A stretch of 64,000 nt of DNA. Origin: a bacterium D16-36. Lineage in GTDB: Bacteria > Bacillota > Clostridia > Lachnospirales > Lachnospiraceae. The stretch is taken from the NCBI GenBank assembly GCA_003611745.1, contig RAYF01000023.1, forward strand, positions 1 through 64,000. The letters run 5' to 3'. A program made the position numbers and the translations under genes. Of the stretch, positions 1-7,998 are shown one piece after another. The notes under the pieces were generated by a model, which was not told the origin of the DNA, made no database searches, and saw nothing but the letters and a program-made list of their open reading frames with translations. The stretch's first letter is position 1; every line of letters starts with the position of its first letter.

Positions 1-573
1 TTTGTGGAACGCCGCAAAAACCGCAATCTGCAGATGGCCAAAAACCTCCAGGCTGCCGGGATTCCTGTCACACTGGAAGCACTGATGGAAGGAAATCCAG
101 ATACCGTAATCACACGCGCACATTTTGCCAGATTTTTAGTCTCGCACCACATTGTAAAAGAGGCAAAAGAGGCCTTTTCTACCTATCTCGGCGAAGATAC
201 CCCTTATTATGTCCCAAGGGTAATGATGAAAAGCACAGACGGCATCCGCTTAATCCTGCAGGCAGGCGGAATCCCGATTCTGGCCCATCCAATGCATTAT
301 AAGCTAGAAGAACACTTTCTCCGCAAAATGATTGGAGATTTCAAAGATGCCGGCCTTGCCGGCATGGAGACACGATATTCCAACCACCGGCCGGAAGATG
401 ATATCTTTACCTCCGGGCTTGCAAAAGAATACGGCCTTCTTCCAAGCGGTGGCTCAGACTTTCATGGAAGCAATAAGCCTGCCATAGCACTCGGCACCGG
501 ACGCGGCAGGCTGGAAGTCCCCTATGAATATCTAGAAAACCTTGCGGCATACGGTAATTACCCTATCAATTAA
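1..573 (+). CDS. PHP-domain metal-dependent phosphoesterase, C-terminal part (5' end outside window)
   Basis: The reading frame is open from base 1, so the true start lies upstream; a GTG at base 4 is only an internal codon that could be mistaken for a start. The 190 visible residues show the late motifs of a PHP-domain (polymerase and histidinol phosphatase) protein of the TrpH/YciV type: TRAHFARFL, then PILAHP with its metal-binding histidine, and GGSDFHG near the C-terminus with the conserved Asp and His. Relatives are 3'-5' exonucleases or nucleoside 3',5'-bisphosphate phosphatases acting in the cytoplasm; which activity applies here is unknown. The gene converges with yajC, and two minus-strand terminator hairpins separate them. 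Confidence 0.85.
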   Translation, partial: FVERRKNRNLQMAKNLQAAGIPVTLEALMEGNPDTVITRAHFARFLVSHHIVKEAKEAFSTYLGEDTPYYVPRVMMKSTDGIRLILQAGGIPILAHPMHYKLEEHFLRKMIGDFKDAGLAGMETRYSNHRPEDDIFTSGLAKEYGLLPSGGSDFHGSNKPAIALGTGRGRLEVPYEYLENLAAYGNYPIN

Positions 574-583
574 AACCCCAAAA

Positions 584-608
584 AAGGCACAGACTCCGCT
601 TGTGCCCT
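584..608 (-). terminator. Hairpin of the dispersed GACTTC-loop family
   Basis: The arms AAGGCACA and TGTGCCCT (one mismatch) enclose the loop GACTCCGCT. Read on the minus strand, the hairpin is followed by a run of Ts, which suits a back-up terminator for the tgt-yajC transcript. The loop is shared with hairpins at 12767, 50577 and 54964. Confidence 0.5.
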
Positions 609-642
609 ATAATGCCACTATGATTGCAGCAATTCCTATTAA

Positions 643-671
643 ATAAAAAGGGGAACGTGCTAACGTTCCCC
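643..671 (-). terminator. Rho-independent terminator of tgt-yajC
   Basis: A perfect 8-bp stem, GGGGAACG/CGTTCCCC with a 6-nt loop, is followed on the minus strand by TTTTTATTT. It lies just downstream of the yajC stop codon. Confidence 0.8.
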
Positions 672-677
672 AAAATA

Positions 678-1007
678 TCAATTTTCATTGCTCTGCTTGT
701 CTATTTCTACGATATTATCCTTTTTCATCGGAATACGGCAGTTTTTGTTATTGCCAAACTCTACAATAACTACTTCTTCCATAATATCAATCACAACGCC
801 GAAAAAACCGCTGGTTGTCAGGATACTGTCCCCAACTTCCAGTGTGGTCATAAGGGCAGCATGCTCTTTCTGCTGCTTTTTCTGCGGGCGGATTGCAAAG
901 AACCAGAAAATTCCGATAACTACGGCATAAATGAGAATAATAGAAAATAATCCACCAACACCTCCTCCTGCTGCATCCTTGCTTCCTAATACTGTCAACA
1001 GATTCAT
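678..1007 (-). CDS. yajC: Preprotein translocase subunit YajC
   Basis: YajC is a small single-pass membrane protein that associates with SecDF-YidC at the Sec translocon. The 109-residue product has a hydrophobic segment at about residues 17-38 (FSIILIYAVVIGIFWFFAIR) followed directly by RPQKKQQKEH and a small soluble domain with LEVGDSILTTSGFFG, all hallmarks of the family. Its ATG overlaps the tgt stop codon (ATGA), so translation is probably coupled; tgt-yajC is a very widely conserved pair. An AAGGAGGAAA ribosome site lies inside the end of tgt. No secD or secF is seen nearby. Confidence 0.95.
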   Translation of the reverse strand: MNLLTVLGSKDAAGGGVGGLFSIILIYAVVIGIFWFFAIRPQKKQQKEHAALMTTLEVGDSILTTSGFFGVVIDIMEEVVIVEFGNNKNCRIPMKKDNIVEIDKQSNEN

Positions 1008-2137
1008 TTTGTTTCCTCCTTCAACTGCTCTAATTTATTTCTTTTATATTGTTGAAAACACCCTTTTTCAATGGCATCGCGAATCTCTTCCATCAATGTA
1101 TTATAAAAATAAAGATTGTGCGTTACCATCAGGCGGAGCCCCAGCATTTCCTTTGCTTTCAGCAAATGCCTGATATATGCCCTGCTGTATGTCCTGCATA
1201 CCGGGCAGCCGCAGGTGTCGTCTAACGGCTTATCATCTAATTCATATTTTGCATTCAGTAAGTTCATCTTACCATGATTTGTATAGGCATGTCCATGGCG
1301 TCCATTCCTCGCGGGGTAAACACAGTCAAAGAAATCTACCCCCCGCTCAACCGCTTCCAGTATATTTTCCGGTGTCCCAACACCCATCAGGTAAACCGGT
1401 TTATCCTCCGGAAGATAAGGCACAGTCTTCTCGATGATATCATACATCTCCTCATGGCTCTCCCCAACGGCAAGCCCCCCTAGAGCATATCCGTCTAAAT
1501 CCATTTCCGCAATGCGCTTCGCATGTTCTACCCGTATGTCAGAAAAAGTCCCCCCCTGATTAATCCCAAAAAGCATCTGCTCCGGGTTAATGGTGTCCTC
1601 TAACTGATTCAGCCGGTTCATCTCCTTTTTGCATCGCTCCAGCCATCTTGTAGTGCGGTCCACAGAATCCTGCATATATTTCCTCGTGGCAGGATGGGGT
1701 GGGCATTCGTCAAATGCCATTGCAACTGTAGAGGCAATATGGGACTGAATCTGCATACTCTCTTCCGGCCCCATAAAAATCTTTCTCCCATCAATATGGG
1801 AGTTAAAATACACGCCTTCCTCTTTTATCTTTCTAAGCCCAGCAAGGGAAAAGACCTGAAACCCACCGGAATCGGTCAGAATCGGCTTATCCCACACCAT
1901 GAATTTGTGAAGGCCGCCCAGCTTCTTTACCACCATGTCCCCGGGACGCACATGAAGATGATAGGTATTGCAGAGCACCACCTGTGTCTTGATTCCCTGA
2001 AGATCCTGTGTAGAAACTGCCCCTTTCATGGCACCAACCGTCCCTACATTCATAAACACCGGCGTCTGAACCACTCCGTGAACGGTAGACAATTCAGCCC
2101 TTTTTGCATTTCCATCCCTGCATAGAATCCTGTACAT
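1004..2137 (-). CDS. tgt: Queuine/preQ1 tRNA-guanine transglycosylase
   Basis: In bacteria Tgt exchanges guanine at the wobble position of GUN-anticodon tRNAs for preQ1, a step in queuosine synthesis. The 377-residue product has TPVFMNVGTVGAMKG near the start, NTYHLHVRPG, the catalytic region TDSGGFQVFSL, GGLAVGES, the nucleophile region FDCVYPARNGRHG, and the zinc site CGCPVC...H. The open frame extends to a TTG at 2152, but GGAGGAAT sits just before the ATG at 2137, so that start is preferred. It overlaps yajC by 4 nt. Length and motifs match the bacterial family. Confidence 0.95.
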   Translation of the reverse strand: MYRILCRDGNAKRAELSTVHGVVQTPVFMNVGTVGAMKGAVSTQDLQGIKTQVVLCNTYHLHVRPGDMVVKKLGGLHKFMVWDKPILTDSGGFQVFSLAGLRKIKEEGVYFNSHIDGRKIFMGPEESMQIQSHIASTVAMAFDECPPHPATRKYMQDSVDRTTRWLERCKKEMNRLNQLEDTINPEQMLFGINQGGTFSDIRVEHAKRIAEMDLDGYALGGLAVGESHEEMYDIIEKTVPYLPEDKPVYLMGVGTPENILEAVERGVDFFDCVYPARNGRHGHAYTNHGKMNLLNAKYELDDKPLDDTCGCPVCRTYSRAYIRHLLKAKEMLGLRLMVTHNLYFYNTLMEEIRDAIEKGCFQQYKRNKLEQLKEETK

Positions 2138-2167
2138 ATATTCCTCCGTCAAAAATCCATTCCCAAT

Positions 2168-2644
2168 TTATCTCCTGAAATAATCCGCTAAAATCTTAAT
2201 CAACACTATGAGCAGGATAACCGGCAGCACATAACCCACAAACACGCCGACAACGGCAACTGCCACCACAAAAAATACGATTGCCACGAAGAGAACCACG
2301 AACCAGCCGATTGCTTTTTCCAGCCATGCAAAACGCCTGCCGGAGCCGCCCCCGCCCTTCTGATTGGCAAAATCACCGTACTGCCCGGAATGCTCCCTGC
2401 TATACTCACTTCTCGCCTGCTCTGTATAGTAATCAGCCATCGGCCCTTTTGACGCCTTATAGGCATCTATAATCGTACGGGCAATCAGCCTTGGGTCCCC
2501 CAGTTCTTCAATCACTTCCCTGTCCGCCTGTCCTGATTCATCAAAATAACTGCGGTAAAATTGAATGTTCTTTTCTACCTCATCCATCGGAATGAGCCCT
2601 TCCATACTTTCCCGCAAAATGGAAAGAAATTCGCCTCTGTCCAT
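2168..2644 (-). CDS. DUF1700-type membrane protein
   Basis: The ~158-residue product begins with a HAAS-like soluble helical part (MDRGEFLSILRESMEGL ... IEELGDPRLIARTIIDAYK), which is typical of DUF1700 proteins. A Gly/Ser-rich linker follows, then a hydrophobic C-terminal half with probably two membrane helices at about residues 105-155, ending in Lys/Arg. Many DUF1700 genes sit beside PadR regulators; none is seen here. ATG 2644 is chosen over 2656 because AGGAGG lies immediately before it. The function is unknown, possibly an envelope sensor or adaptor. It is 30 nt upstream of tgt on the same strand and may be co-transcribed with it. Confidence 0.8.
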   Translation of the reverse strand: MDRGEFLSILRESMEGLIPMDEVEKNIQFYRSYFDESGQADREVIEELGDPRLIARTIIDAYKASKGPMADYYTEQARSEYSREHSGQYGDFANQKGGGGSGRRFAWLEKAIGWFVVLFVAIVFFVVAVAVVGVFVGYVLPVILLIVLIKILADYFRR

Positions 2645-2689
2645 ATTCCTCCTCATTCCTGTGCTACCTTGTGCGCACCTTCAAGTTTC

Positions 2690-2724
2690 AAAAAAGGGCA
2701 CCACCTGCACTGGTGCCCTAAAAA
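2690..2724 (-). terminator. Terminator of the aldolase gene
   Basis: A perfect 8-bp stem, GGGCACCA/TGGTGCCC with a 7-nt loop, has A-runs on the plus strand on both sides, so it can work in either direction. On the minus strand it ends with TTTTTTG after the fba gene. Confidence 0.8.
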
Positions 2725-2747
2725 GCCATATATTCAGAAATATCCTT

Positions 2748-3611
2748 TTATGCTTTCCCAACAGAACCGAAAAGTTCCATTTTTTCTTTCACTGTGGCCT
2801 TGATTGCTTCTGCGCCCGGAGCTAAAAGCTTACGAGGGTCAAATCCCTTACCCTGCTGATCCTTGCCTTCCTCAATATACTTACGGGTAGCTTCCTGGAA
2901 AGCTAACTGGCACTCTGTATTTACGTTAATTTTAGCAACACCGAGGGAAATTGCCTTCTTAATCATATCGGCAGGGATTCCGGTCCCTCCATGAAGTACC
3001 AACGGCATATCGCCAGTTTTTGCCTGAACTGCATCCAGCGTTTCAAAACTAAGGCCTGCCCAGTTATCCGGATATTTTCCATGGATATTTCCAATACCTG
3101 CTGCCAGCATCGTTACGCCGAGGTCTGCAATTGCCTTACACTCATCCGGGTCTGCACACTCGCCTGCACCGACAACACCATCTTCCTCACCGCCAATGGA
3201 ACCGACCTCTGCCTCCAGAGAAAGGCCAAGAACATTACATGCATTGACAAGCTCCGTTGTCTTTGCAATATTCTCATCAATCGGATAGTGGGAACCATCA
3301 AACATAATAGAAGAGAAACCTGCATTGATACAAGCCTTTGCCCCCTCAAAAGAACCATGGTCCAGATGAAGCGCTACAGGAACAGTTATATTCAACTCCT
3401 CCAGCATCCCATTTACCATGCCGACAACCGTCTTGTAACCACACATATACTTACCAGCACCCTCTGATACACCTAAGATTACAGGGGACTGTAATTCCTG
3501 TGCCGTCTGTAAGATTGCTTTCGTCCACTCCAGATTATTAATATTGAACTGGCCTACTGCGTATTTGCCTGCTTTTGCTTTTGTAAGCATTTCCTTTGCT
3601 GAAACTAACAT
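2748..3611 (-). CDS. fba: Class II fructose-1,6-bisphosphate aldolase
   Basis: This zinc-dependent glycolytic enzyme cleaves fructose-1,6-bisphosphate to DHAP and glyceraldehyde-3-phosphate in the cytoplasm. The product (~287 aa) shows AVGQFNINNLEW, the metal-binding HLDHGSFEG, the SIMFDGSHYP motif, LEAEVGSIGGEEDG and the phosphate-binding LVLHGGTGIP. These mark the class IIB (Bacillus FbaA-like) subfamily. ATG 3611 is preferred over 3641 because GGAGGA lies 6 nt before it. The gene is flanked by its own terminator and a probable promoter at about 3698-3720, so it is likely monocistronic. Confidence 0.95.
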   Translation of the reverse strand: MLVSAKEMLTKAKAGKYAVGQFNINNLEWTKAILQTAQELQSPVILGVSEGAGKYMCGYKTVVGMVNGMLEELNITVPVALHLDHGSFEGAKACINAGFSSIMFDGSHYPIDENIAKTTELVNACNVLGLSLEAEVGSIGGEEDGVVGAGECADPDECKAIADLGVTMLAAGIGNIHGKYPDNWAGLSFETLDAVQAKTGDMPLVLHGGTGIPADMIKKAISLGVAKINVNTECQLAFQEATRKYIEEGKDQQGKGFDPRKLLAPGAEAIKATVKEKMELFGSVGKA

Positions 3612-3697
3612 ATCATTCCTCCAATCTTTTCTTAGGAACACTTTTAAATGTCTTGCATTTTTAAGTGATTCTCTGACCTGTAATCTACATAAATTTC

Positions 3698-3726
3698 ATT
3701 ATATACTATTTCATGGAAAAAGAAAA
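3698..3726 (-). promoter_or_regulatory. Probable sigma-A promoter of fba
   Basis: On the minus strand, TATAAT (3703-3698) is preceded by a 17-nt spacer and a weak TTTTCT -35. It sits about 90 nt upstream of the fba start. The -10 is perfect but the -35 is poor, so the call is tentative. Confidence 0.4.
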
Positions 3727-3733
3727 TAAATTT

Positions 3734-4570
3734 TTACGAAAATAATTCCTTAATCTCATCCATTCTCGCCATCGCCATATGATATCCCTCCTCATATGTC
3801 TGCCTAAGTTTCGCAACATCCTTCTCATAGCTGTGAATCAGCCCTGATGGACGGATAATCACCGCCCTGCCGTCCCTCTCCATCTTTTCACACCGAAGGA
3901 CAGACTGGTTATATTTTTTATAACGGGTACACACCTGTTTTGCAATCACCGGATATTTGCGGCGGACGGCCCTCGCCATAAAACGGTCGGAGCGCCTGCA
4001 TTCCTTCCGAAATCCCTCTGGGCGTGTAAGGACAACCAATGCCTTATCATTCCCATCTGAAACCAGCTTGTCAATCGGAATAGGGTTTGACAGCCCGCCA
4101 TCAAAATATTCCCTGCCCTCTATCACCGCCGGAGGGATAATCCCCGGAAGGGCACATGTTGCATGAAACGCCTCATAACTTTTATCCACATCCTCCTGCG
4201 TCAGATATCTGGTTCTGCCGGTCAATGCATCTGTCGTTGTAATAAGAAATCTCCCCTCATACTGGCGGAATGTTTTTAAATCAAAAGGGTCGATTTCATT
4301 TGGGATATCACGAAATACAAACTTAACACCAAAAACACTCCTGTCCTTCACTATGTTCCGCTTGCCGATATACCGCTTGTCATTTCGGTATTTTTCAAAA
4401 ACACGAATATTTCTGCCCTTCTGCCTTGAAATATAAGATGCTGCGTCCGCCGCCCCCGCAGAGACGCCGATGCAATAAGGAAACATAATCTCCGCCTCTA
4501 ACAATGCGTCCATCACACCGCAGCTAAATACAGGGCGGAAAGATCCTCCTTCAAAAAGAACACCCGGCAT
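3734..4570 (-). CDS. Patatin-like phospholipase (RssA/YchK type)
   Basis: The 278-residue protein has all patatin landmarks: the oxyanion loop EGGSFRPVFSCGVMDAL at the N-terminus, the nucleophile elbow GVSAG (Ser37), and the catalytic aspartate in YFDGGLSNPIP (Asp157). These form a Ser-Asp dyad acting on lipid esters. There is no signal peptide or membrane segment, so it is cytoplasmic. Close bacterial homologues are annotated as patatin-family lipases of unknown substrate. A clear AAGGAGG precedes ATG 4570. It lies 38 nt after trpF on the same strand, so co-transcription is plausible but has no functional logic. Confidence 0.88.
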   Translation of the reverse strand: MPGVLFEGGSFRPVFSCGVMDALLEAEIMFPYCIGVSAGAADAASYISRQKGRNIRVFEKYRNDKRYIGKRNIVKDRSVFGVKFVFRDIPNEIDPFDLKTFRQYEGRFLITTTDALTGRTRYLTQEDVDKSYEAFHATCALPGIIPPAVIEGREYFDGGLSNPIPIDKLVSDGNDKALVVLTRPEGFRKECRRSDRFMARAVRRKYPVIAKQVCTRYKKYNQSVLRCEKMERDGRAVIIRPSGLIHSYEKDVAKLRQTYEEGYHMAMARMDEIKELFS

Positions 4571-4608
4571 ACGAAAAAACCTCCTTCTTGCTGGATTTTA
4601 TTACTAAA

Positions 4609-5220
4609 TCAATATTTGACAGTCCTCACCCTTTTTACAAATAAGTCAATCTTTTCCGGGGATTTTCCGGCCCCTCCGCTGTATTCCACGCCGGAAGAGA
4701 CATCTACGCCATCCGGCCTGACTGCAGCCACTGCCTCTGCCACATTGTCCGGAGCCAGGCCTCCCGCCAACAAAAGCAGCTTCCCGTCCCTCGGAATGCT
4801 CTTTAGCAGATTCCAGTCAAATGCCACACCGCTTCCCGGCTCTGCCGCATCAAATACATATCCCGCAATCTTTTCACAATTGCAGTATTTCTCATACTGC
4901 CCTATATCTGAAACATTAAATGCTTTTAAGACCGGGATGGATATCTTATCCATCAAATCCCCTGAAAGGGCGCCATGAATCTGAATATAGTCGAACCCTG
5001 CCTCCTCAATCTGCCTTACCTCCCCGGCGGAAGGGGATACCACTACCGCAACCTTCTTCACAGAGGCATCCAGTGCCTTCAAAATCTCCCCTGCCTCCTC
5101 AATCGTCTGATTCCGCCTGCTTTTTTCATAAAATAAAACAACTCCCGCAAAATCTACGCCGCAGCGGTTTAAGTATTCTGCCTCCTCCGGCTTTGTCAGA
5201 CCGCATATTTTTATTTTCAT
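4609..5220 (-). CDS. trpF: Phosphoribosylanthranilate isomerase
   Basis: TrpF isomerises N-(5'-phosphoribosyl)anthranilate to CdRP in tryptophan synthesis. The 203-residue TIM barrel starts MKIKICGLT with the catalytic Cys6, and carries the FAGVVLFYEKSRR segment, DYIQIHG, FDAAEPGSG with the general-acid Asp, the phosphate-binding LLLAGGLAPDNV and GVDVSSGVE. Length is normal. No other trp gene is nearby; trpF usually sits between trpC and trpB, so this is a detached copy or the pathway is split. It may be the organism's only trpF or a second one. Confidence 0.93.
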   Translation of the reverse strand: MKIKICGLTKPEEAEYLNRCGVDFAGVVLFYEKSRRNQTIEEAGEILKALDASVKKVAVVVSPSAGEVRQIEEAGFDYIQIHGALSGDLMDKISIPVLKAFNVSDIGQYEKYCNCEKIAGYVFDAAEPGSGVAFDWNLLKSIPRDGKLLLLAGGLAPDNVAEAVAAVRPDGVDVSSGVEYSGGAGKSPEKIDLFVKRVRTVKY

Positions 5221-5394
5221 TCTGCCCCAATCCCCTTTCCATAAACATAATCTGCAAGCTGCCTGCAGAAGATATTTTTTTATAATAGCAAATATCAGCG
5301 CAAAAATCTATAGATGAATTTTTTACAGAAAAGGGCAAAGAAGGCGATATGCCGAAAACAGGGCATTTTATTTCCATTTTTGGGGACAAAAAAA

Positions 5395-5423
5395 ATGACG
5401 AATGTTGTAAACTATGATATAAT
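5395..5423 (+). promoter_or_regulatory. Sigma-A promoter of the OPT-PqqD-pepD cluster
   Basis: ATGACG (5395-5400) matches four of six bases of TTGACA and is followed by a 17-nt spacer and a perfect TATAAT (5418-5423). Transcription would start near 5430, giving a ~180-nt leader before the OPT start codon. Confidence 0.65.
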
Positions 5424-5429
5424 ATTGTA

Positions 5430-5608
5430 ATATGTTATGCTTTTCCAGCGTTGTGGGACAGCAAAGGATTTTTTACAAAGGCTCCTATTCACAGCCATTA
5501 TCCTACGTAAAGACTTACAATTTGGTTTCTAAAACCATCTGTGAATAGTAACTTTACAAATCCACATACTAATAATATTGACAACGCAGAAACGAGGTAA
5601 ATGAAATA
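5430..5608 (+). ncRNA. Candidate structured leader RNA (orphan riboswitch-like element)
   Basis: Complementary segments nest inside one another. The outer helix is GCGTTGT (5448-5454) with ACAACGC (5581-5587). Inside it are GGATTT (5466-5471) with AAATCC (5558-5563), then a 10-bp helix CTATTCACAG (5485-5494) with CTGTGAATAG (5539-5548). This encloses two small hairpins, GTAA/TTAC (5507-5518) and TGGTTT/AAACCA (5523-5537). The outer helix closes seven nt before the GAGGT ribosome site (5594-5598), so folding could affect translation. The pairing is seen directly; a regulatory role is inferred. It matches no riboswitch class I recognise. Confidence 0.5.
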
Positions 5609-7513
5609 ATGAACCAAAAAGACGATTTTAAGCCTTTTATCCCGGCAGATAAGGTAATTCCCGAATTCACAGTAGTTTCTGTTGTTCTGGGTATCCTGCT
5701 TGCAGTAGTATTTGGCGCTGCCAACGCTTATCTGGGCCTCCGTGTCGGCATGACCGTTTCAGCTTCCATTCCGGCAGCTGTTATCTCCATGGGAATTATC
5801 CGGTTTATTTTAAGGAAAGATTCTATTCTGGAAAATAATATGGTGCAGACTATAGGCTCTGCAGGCGAATCCCTTGCAGCCGGCGCTATCTTTACACTGC
5901 CTGCCCTGTTTATGTGGGCAGCTGAAAATGACGCTGTCTCTACGCCTTCCTTTCTTGAAATAGCAGTTATTGCAGTCTGCGGCGGCCTGCTGGGCGTGCT
6001 GTTCATGGTTCCACTGCGTACTGCCCTAATCGTAGAGGAACACGGCGTGCTTCCGTTCCCTGAGGGAACTGCATGTGCTGAGGTCCTTCTTGCAGGCGAA
6101 GAAGGCGGCGAAAAGTCAAAAGTTGTTTTCTCCGGCCTTGGCATCGCAGCTATCTATAAATTTATTGCGGACGGCCTGTGCCTGTTCCCTTCCGAAGTTC
6201 ACTGGGATATCAAGCCGTTAAAGACAGGCTTTGGAATGGACGTGCTTCCGGCACTGGCTGGCGTCGGCTATATCTGCGGCCTCAAAATCTCCAGCTATAT
6301 GTTTGCCGGTGGCATCCTTGGCTGGTTTGTACTGATTCCCCTGATTTCCCTTTTCGGAATCGAAAATATAATTGCACCTGCAACAGACGCTATCAGCATC
6401 TTAACCCCATCTAAGATCTGGAGTTCTTACATCCGCTATATCGGCGCCGGCGCTGTTGCCACGGGCGGTATCATCAGCCTGATAAAGTCACTGCCGACTA
6501 TTGTCAAAACATTCTCCAAGGCAATTACAGGATTCGGCCGCCAGTCTGATAATGAGGTGCGCACCTCTAAGGATTTACCGCTTCCTTTTGTAGTGGCTGG
6601 CGTACTGATTATCACGGTAATAATCTGGCTCCTGCCAGCTATTCCAATCAGCTTTTTAGGCGCCCTGATTATCGTAATCTTCGGTTTCTTTTTTGCAACA
6701 GTTTCCAGCCGCATGGTGGGGATGGTCGGCTCTTCCAACAATCCGGTTTCCGGAATGGCCATCGCAACACTTCTGATTGCAACTGCAATTTTGAAAGCAA
6801 CCGGAACAGACGGTTATGCCGGTATGGCCTCCGCTATCTGCATCGGTACGGTAATCTGTATTGTTGCCGCTATGGCAGGCGATACCTCCCAGGATTTAAA
6901 AACCGGATATATCGTCGGAGCTACGCCAATCAAACAGCAGATTGGTGAATTAATAGGCGCTGTTGTCTCCGCCCTTGCAATCGGCGGCATTATGTACCTG
7001 TTAAACGCAGCCTGGCGCTATGGCTCTACACAGCTTCCAGCCCCGCAGGCAACTTTAATGAAATTAGTAGTAGAAGGCGTTATGGGCGGCACACTCCCAT
7101 GGGGGCTTGTATTCTGCGGCGTTGGAATCGCCATTATGATAGAGATATTAGGGCTTCCGGTTCTTCCGGTTGCTATCGGGCTTTACCTGCCGATCCACCT
7201 CTCTACCCCAATCTTTATCGGGGGTCTGCTGCGCTGGTTCTTTGAAAAGAAAAAGGCATGCAAGACAGAGGATGAGCGTAAAGATACTATTGACCGCGGT
7301 GTACTCTACAGCTCCGGCATGATTGCCGGTGAGGGCCTAATCGGTATCCTCCTCGCTGTATTTGCCGTTATCCCGGTTTCCAAAAAGGAAAACCTTTCCG
7401 ATATCATTAACTTAGGCGGCATCCTTGGAAACATCGGAGGAACTATTTTCTTCCTAGCCATTTTGGCATCTATAGTTTTCTTCGCAACACACCGCCCAAA
7501 GAAGAAAGCATAA
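5609..7513 (+). CDS. OPT-family oligopeptide transporter
   Basis: The 634-residue protein is almost entirely hydrophobic, with about 14-16 predicted membrane spans. It shows OPT/YSL family features: FGAANAYLGLRVGMTVSASIPAAVISMG near the start, the TIGSAGESLAAGAIFTLPAL segment, and EHGVLPFPEGTACAEVL in an early loop. OPT carriers import oligopeptides, glutathione or metal chelates using the proton gradient; the position upstream of a PqqD-like protein and a dipeptidase favours peptides. The start ATG 5609 has a rather long 10-nt spacing from GAGGT, and a three-codon ATG-AAA-TAA at 5601 overlaps the spacer. The gene has its own promoter and a long leader. Confidence 0.92.
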   Translation: MNQKDDFKPFIPADKVIPEFTVVSVVLGILLAVVFGAANAYLGLRVGMTVSASIPAAVISMGIIRFILRKDSILENNMVQTIGSAGESLAAGAIFTLPALFMWAAENDAVSTPSFLEIAVIAVCGGLLGVLFMVPLRTALIVEEHGVLPFPEGTACAEVLLAGEEGGEKSKVVFSGLGIAAIYKFIADGLCLFPSEVHWDIKPLKTGFGMDVLPALAGVGYICGLKISSYMFAGGILGWFVLIPLISLFGIENIIAPATDAISILTPSKIWSSYIRYIGAGAVATGGIISLIKSLPTIVKTFSKAITGFGRQSDNEVRTSKDLPLPFVVAGVLIITVIIWLLPAIPISFLGALIIVIFGFFFATVSSRMVGMVGSSNNPVSGMAIATLLIATAILKATGTDGYAGMASAICIGTVICIVAAMAGDTSQDLKTGYIVGATPIKQQIGELIGAVVSALAIGGIMYLLNAAWRYGSTQLPAPQATLMKLVVEGVMGGTLPWGLVFCGVGIAIMIEILGLPVLPVAIGLYLPIHLSTPIFIGGLLRWFFEKKKACKTEDERKDTIDRGVLYSSGMIAGEGLIGILLAVFAVIPVSKKENLSDIINLGGILGNIGGTIFFLAILASIVFFATHRPKKKA

Positions 7514-7564
7514 CGCTGCTAGTATCCTTACAAATGGGGAAACTCAACGGAAAAGAGGGTTGAC

Positions 7565-7933
7565 ATGGCAAAAAAAAGAAAAATAAGCCAGAACTATATG
7601 GACACAATCCTCATTCCCAATCCGGCACAGAAATGGTCGGAAAGGGAGGATGGAATGATTGTTATTGATATGGAAAATAAAGGGTTTTACCACAGGATTG
7701 CGCAGAAATTTTTCCACCGCCCAAAAGTCAGCCATATTGCGCTGGACGCTTACGGCACGGCAGTCTGGAAGGCATTGGATGGAAACCGTTCTGTATTCGA
7801 TGTCGTATGCCTGATGAAAAAACAATATCCAAAAGAGGAAAAACGTATGCTTGACCGTGTTGTCACGTTCCTGCATACGTTACAGGTAAACCGCTTTATC
7901 ATCATTAAAAAAAGCGCAACGACTTCGCTCTAG
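7565..7933 (+). CDS. PqqD-like protein
   Basis: The 122-residue protein has a PqqD-type core, from SHIALDAYGTAVWKALDGNRSV through a C-terminal helical part (DRVVTFLHTLQVNRFI). In PQQ and RiPP pathways, PqqD domains bind leader peptides and present precursors to radical-SAM enzymes. No radical-SAM gene or precursor peptide is seen here, so that role cannot be claimed. The N-terminus is basic and about 40 residues longer than a minimal PqqD. It starts 51 nt after the OPT stop with an AGAGGG site, in the same direction, and 65 nt before pepD, so the three probably form one operon. Confidence 0.72.
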   Translation: MAKKRKISQNYMDTILIPNPAQKWSEREDGMIVIDMENKGFYHRIAQKFFHRPKVSHIALDAYGTAVWKALDGNRSVFDVVCLMKKQYPKEEKRMLDRVVTFLHTLQVNRFIIIKKSATTSL

Positions 7934-7998
7934 CAAAAATTTTCCTAAAAAACAAAAAAGTAAATAGAACCCTACACTTATATATTAGGAGGTCTGTT

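Larger units (their letters stand above)
5221..5608. other. Divergent intergenic region between trpF and the OPT gene
   Basis: These 388 nt contain no open frame that looks coding. The left third is AT-rich and would hold any trpF promoter. The right part carries the OPT promoter (5395-5423) and a long structured leader (about 5430-5608), both listed separately. Confidence 0.7.

Noticed and set aside
624-1173. Plus-strand open frames opposite yajC and tgt
   Set aside because: They lie on the reverse of clearly coding genes, lack ribosome sites and have unlikely protein composition.
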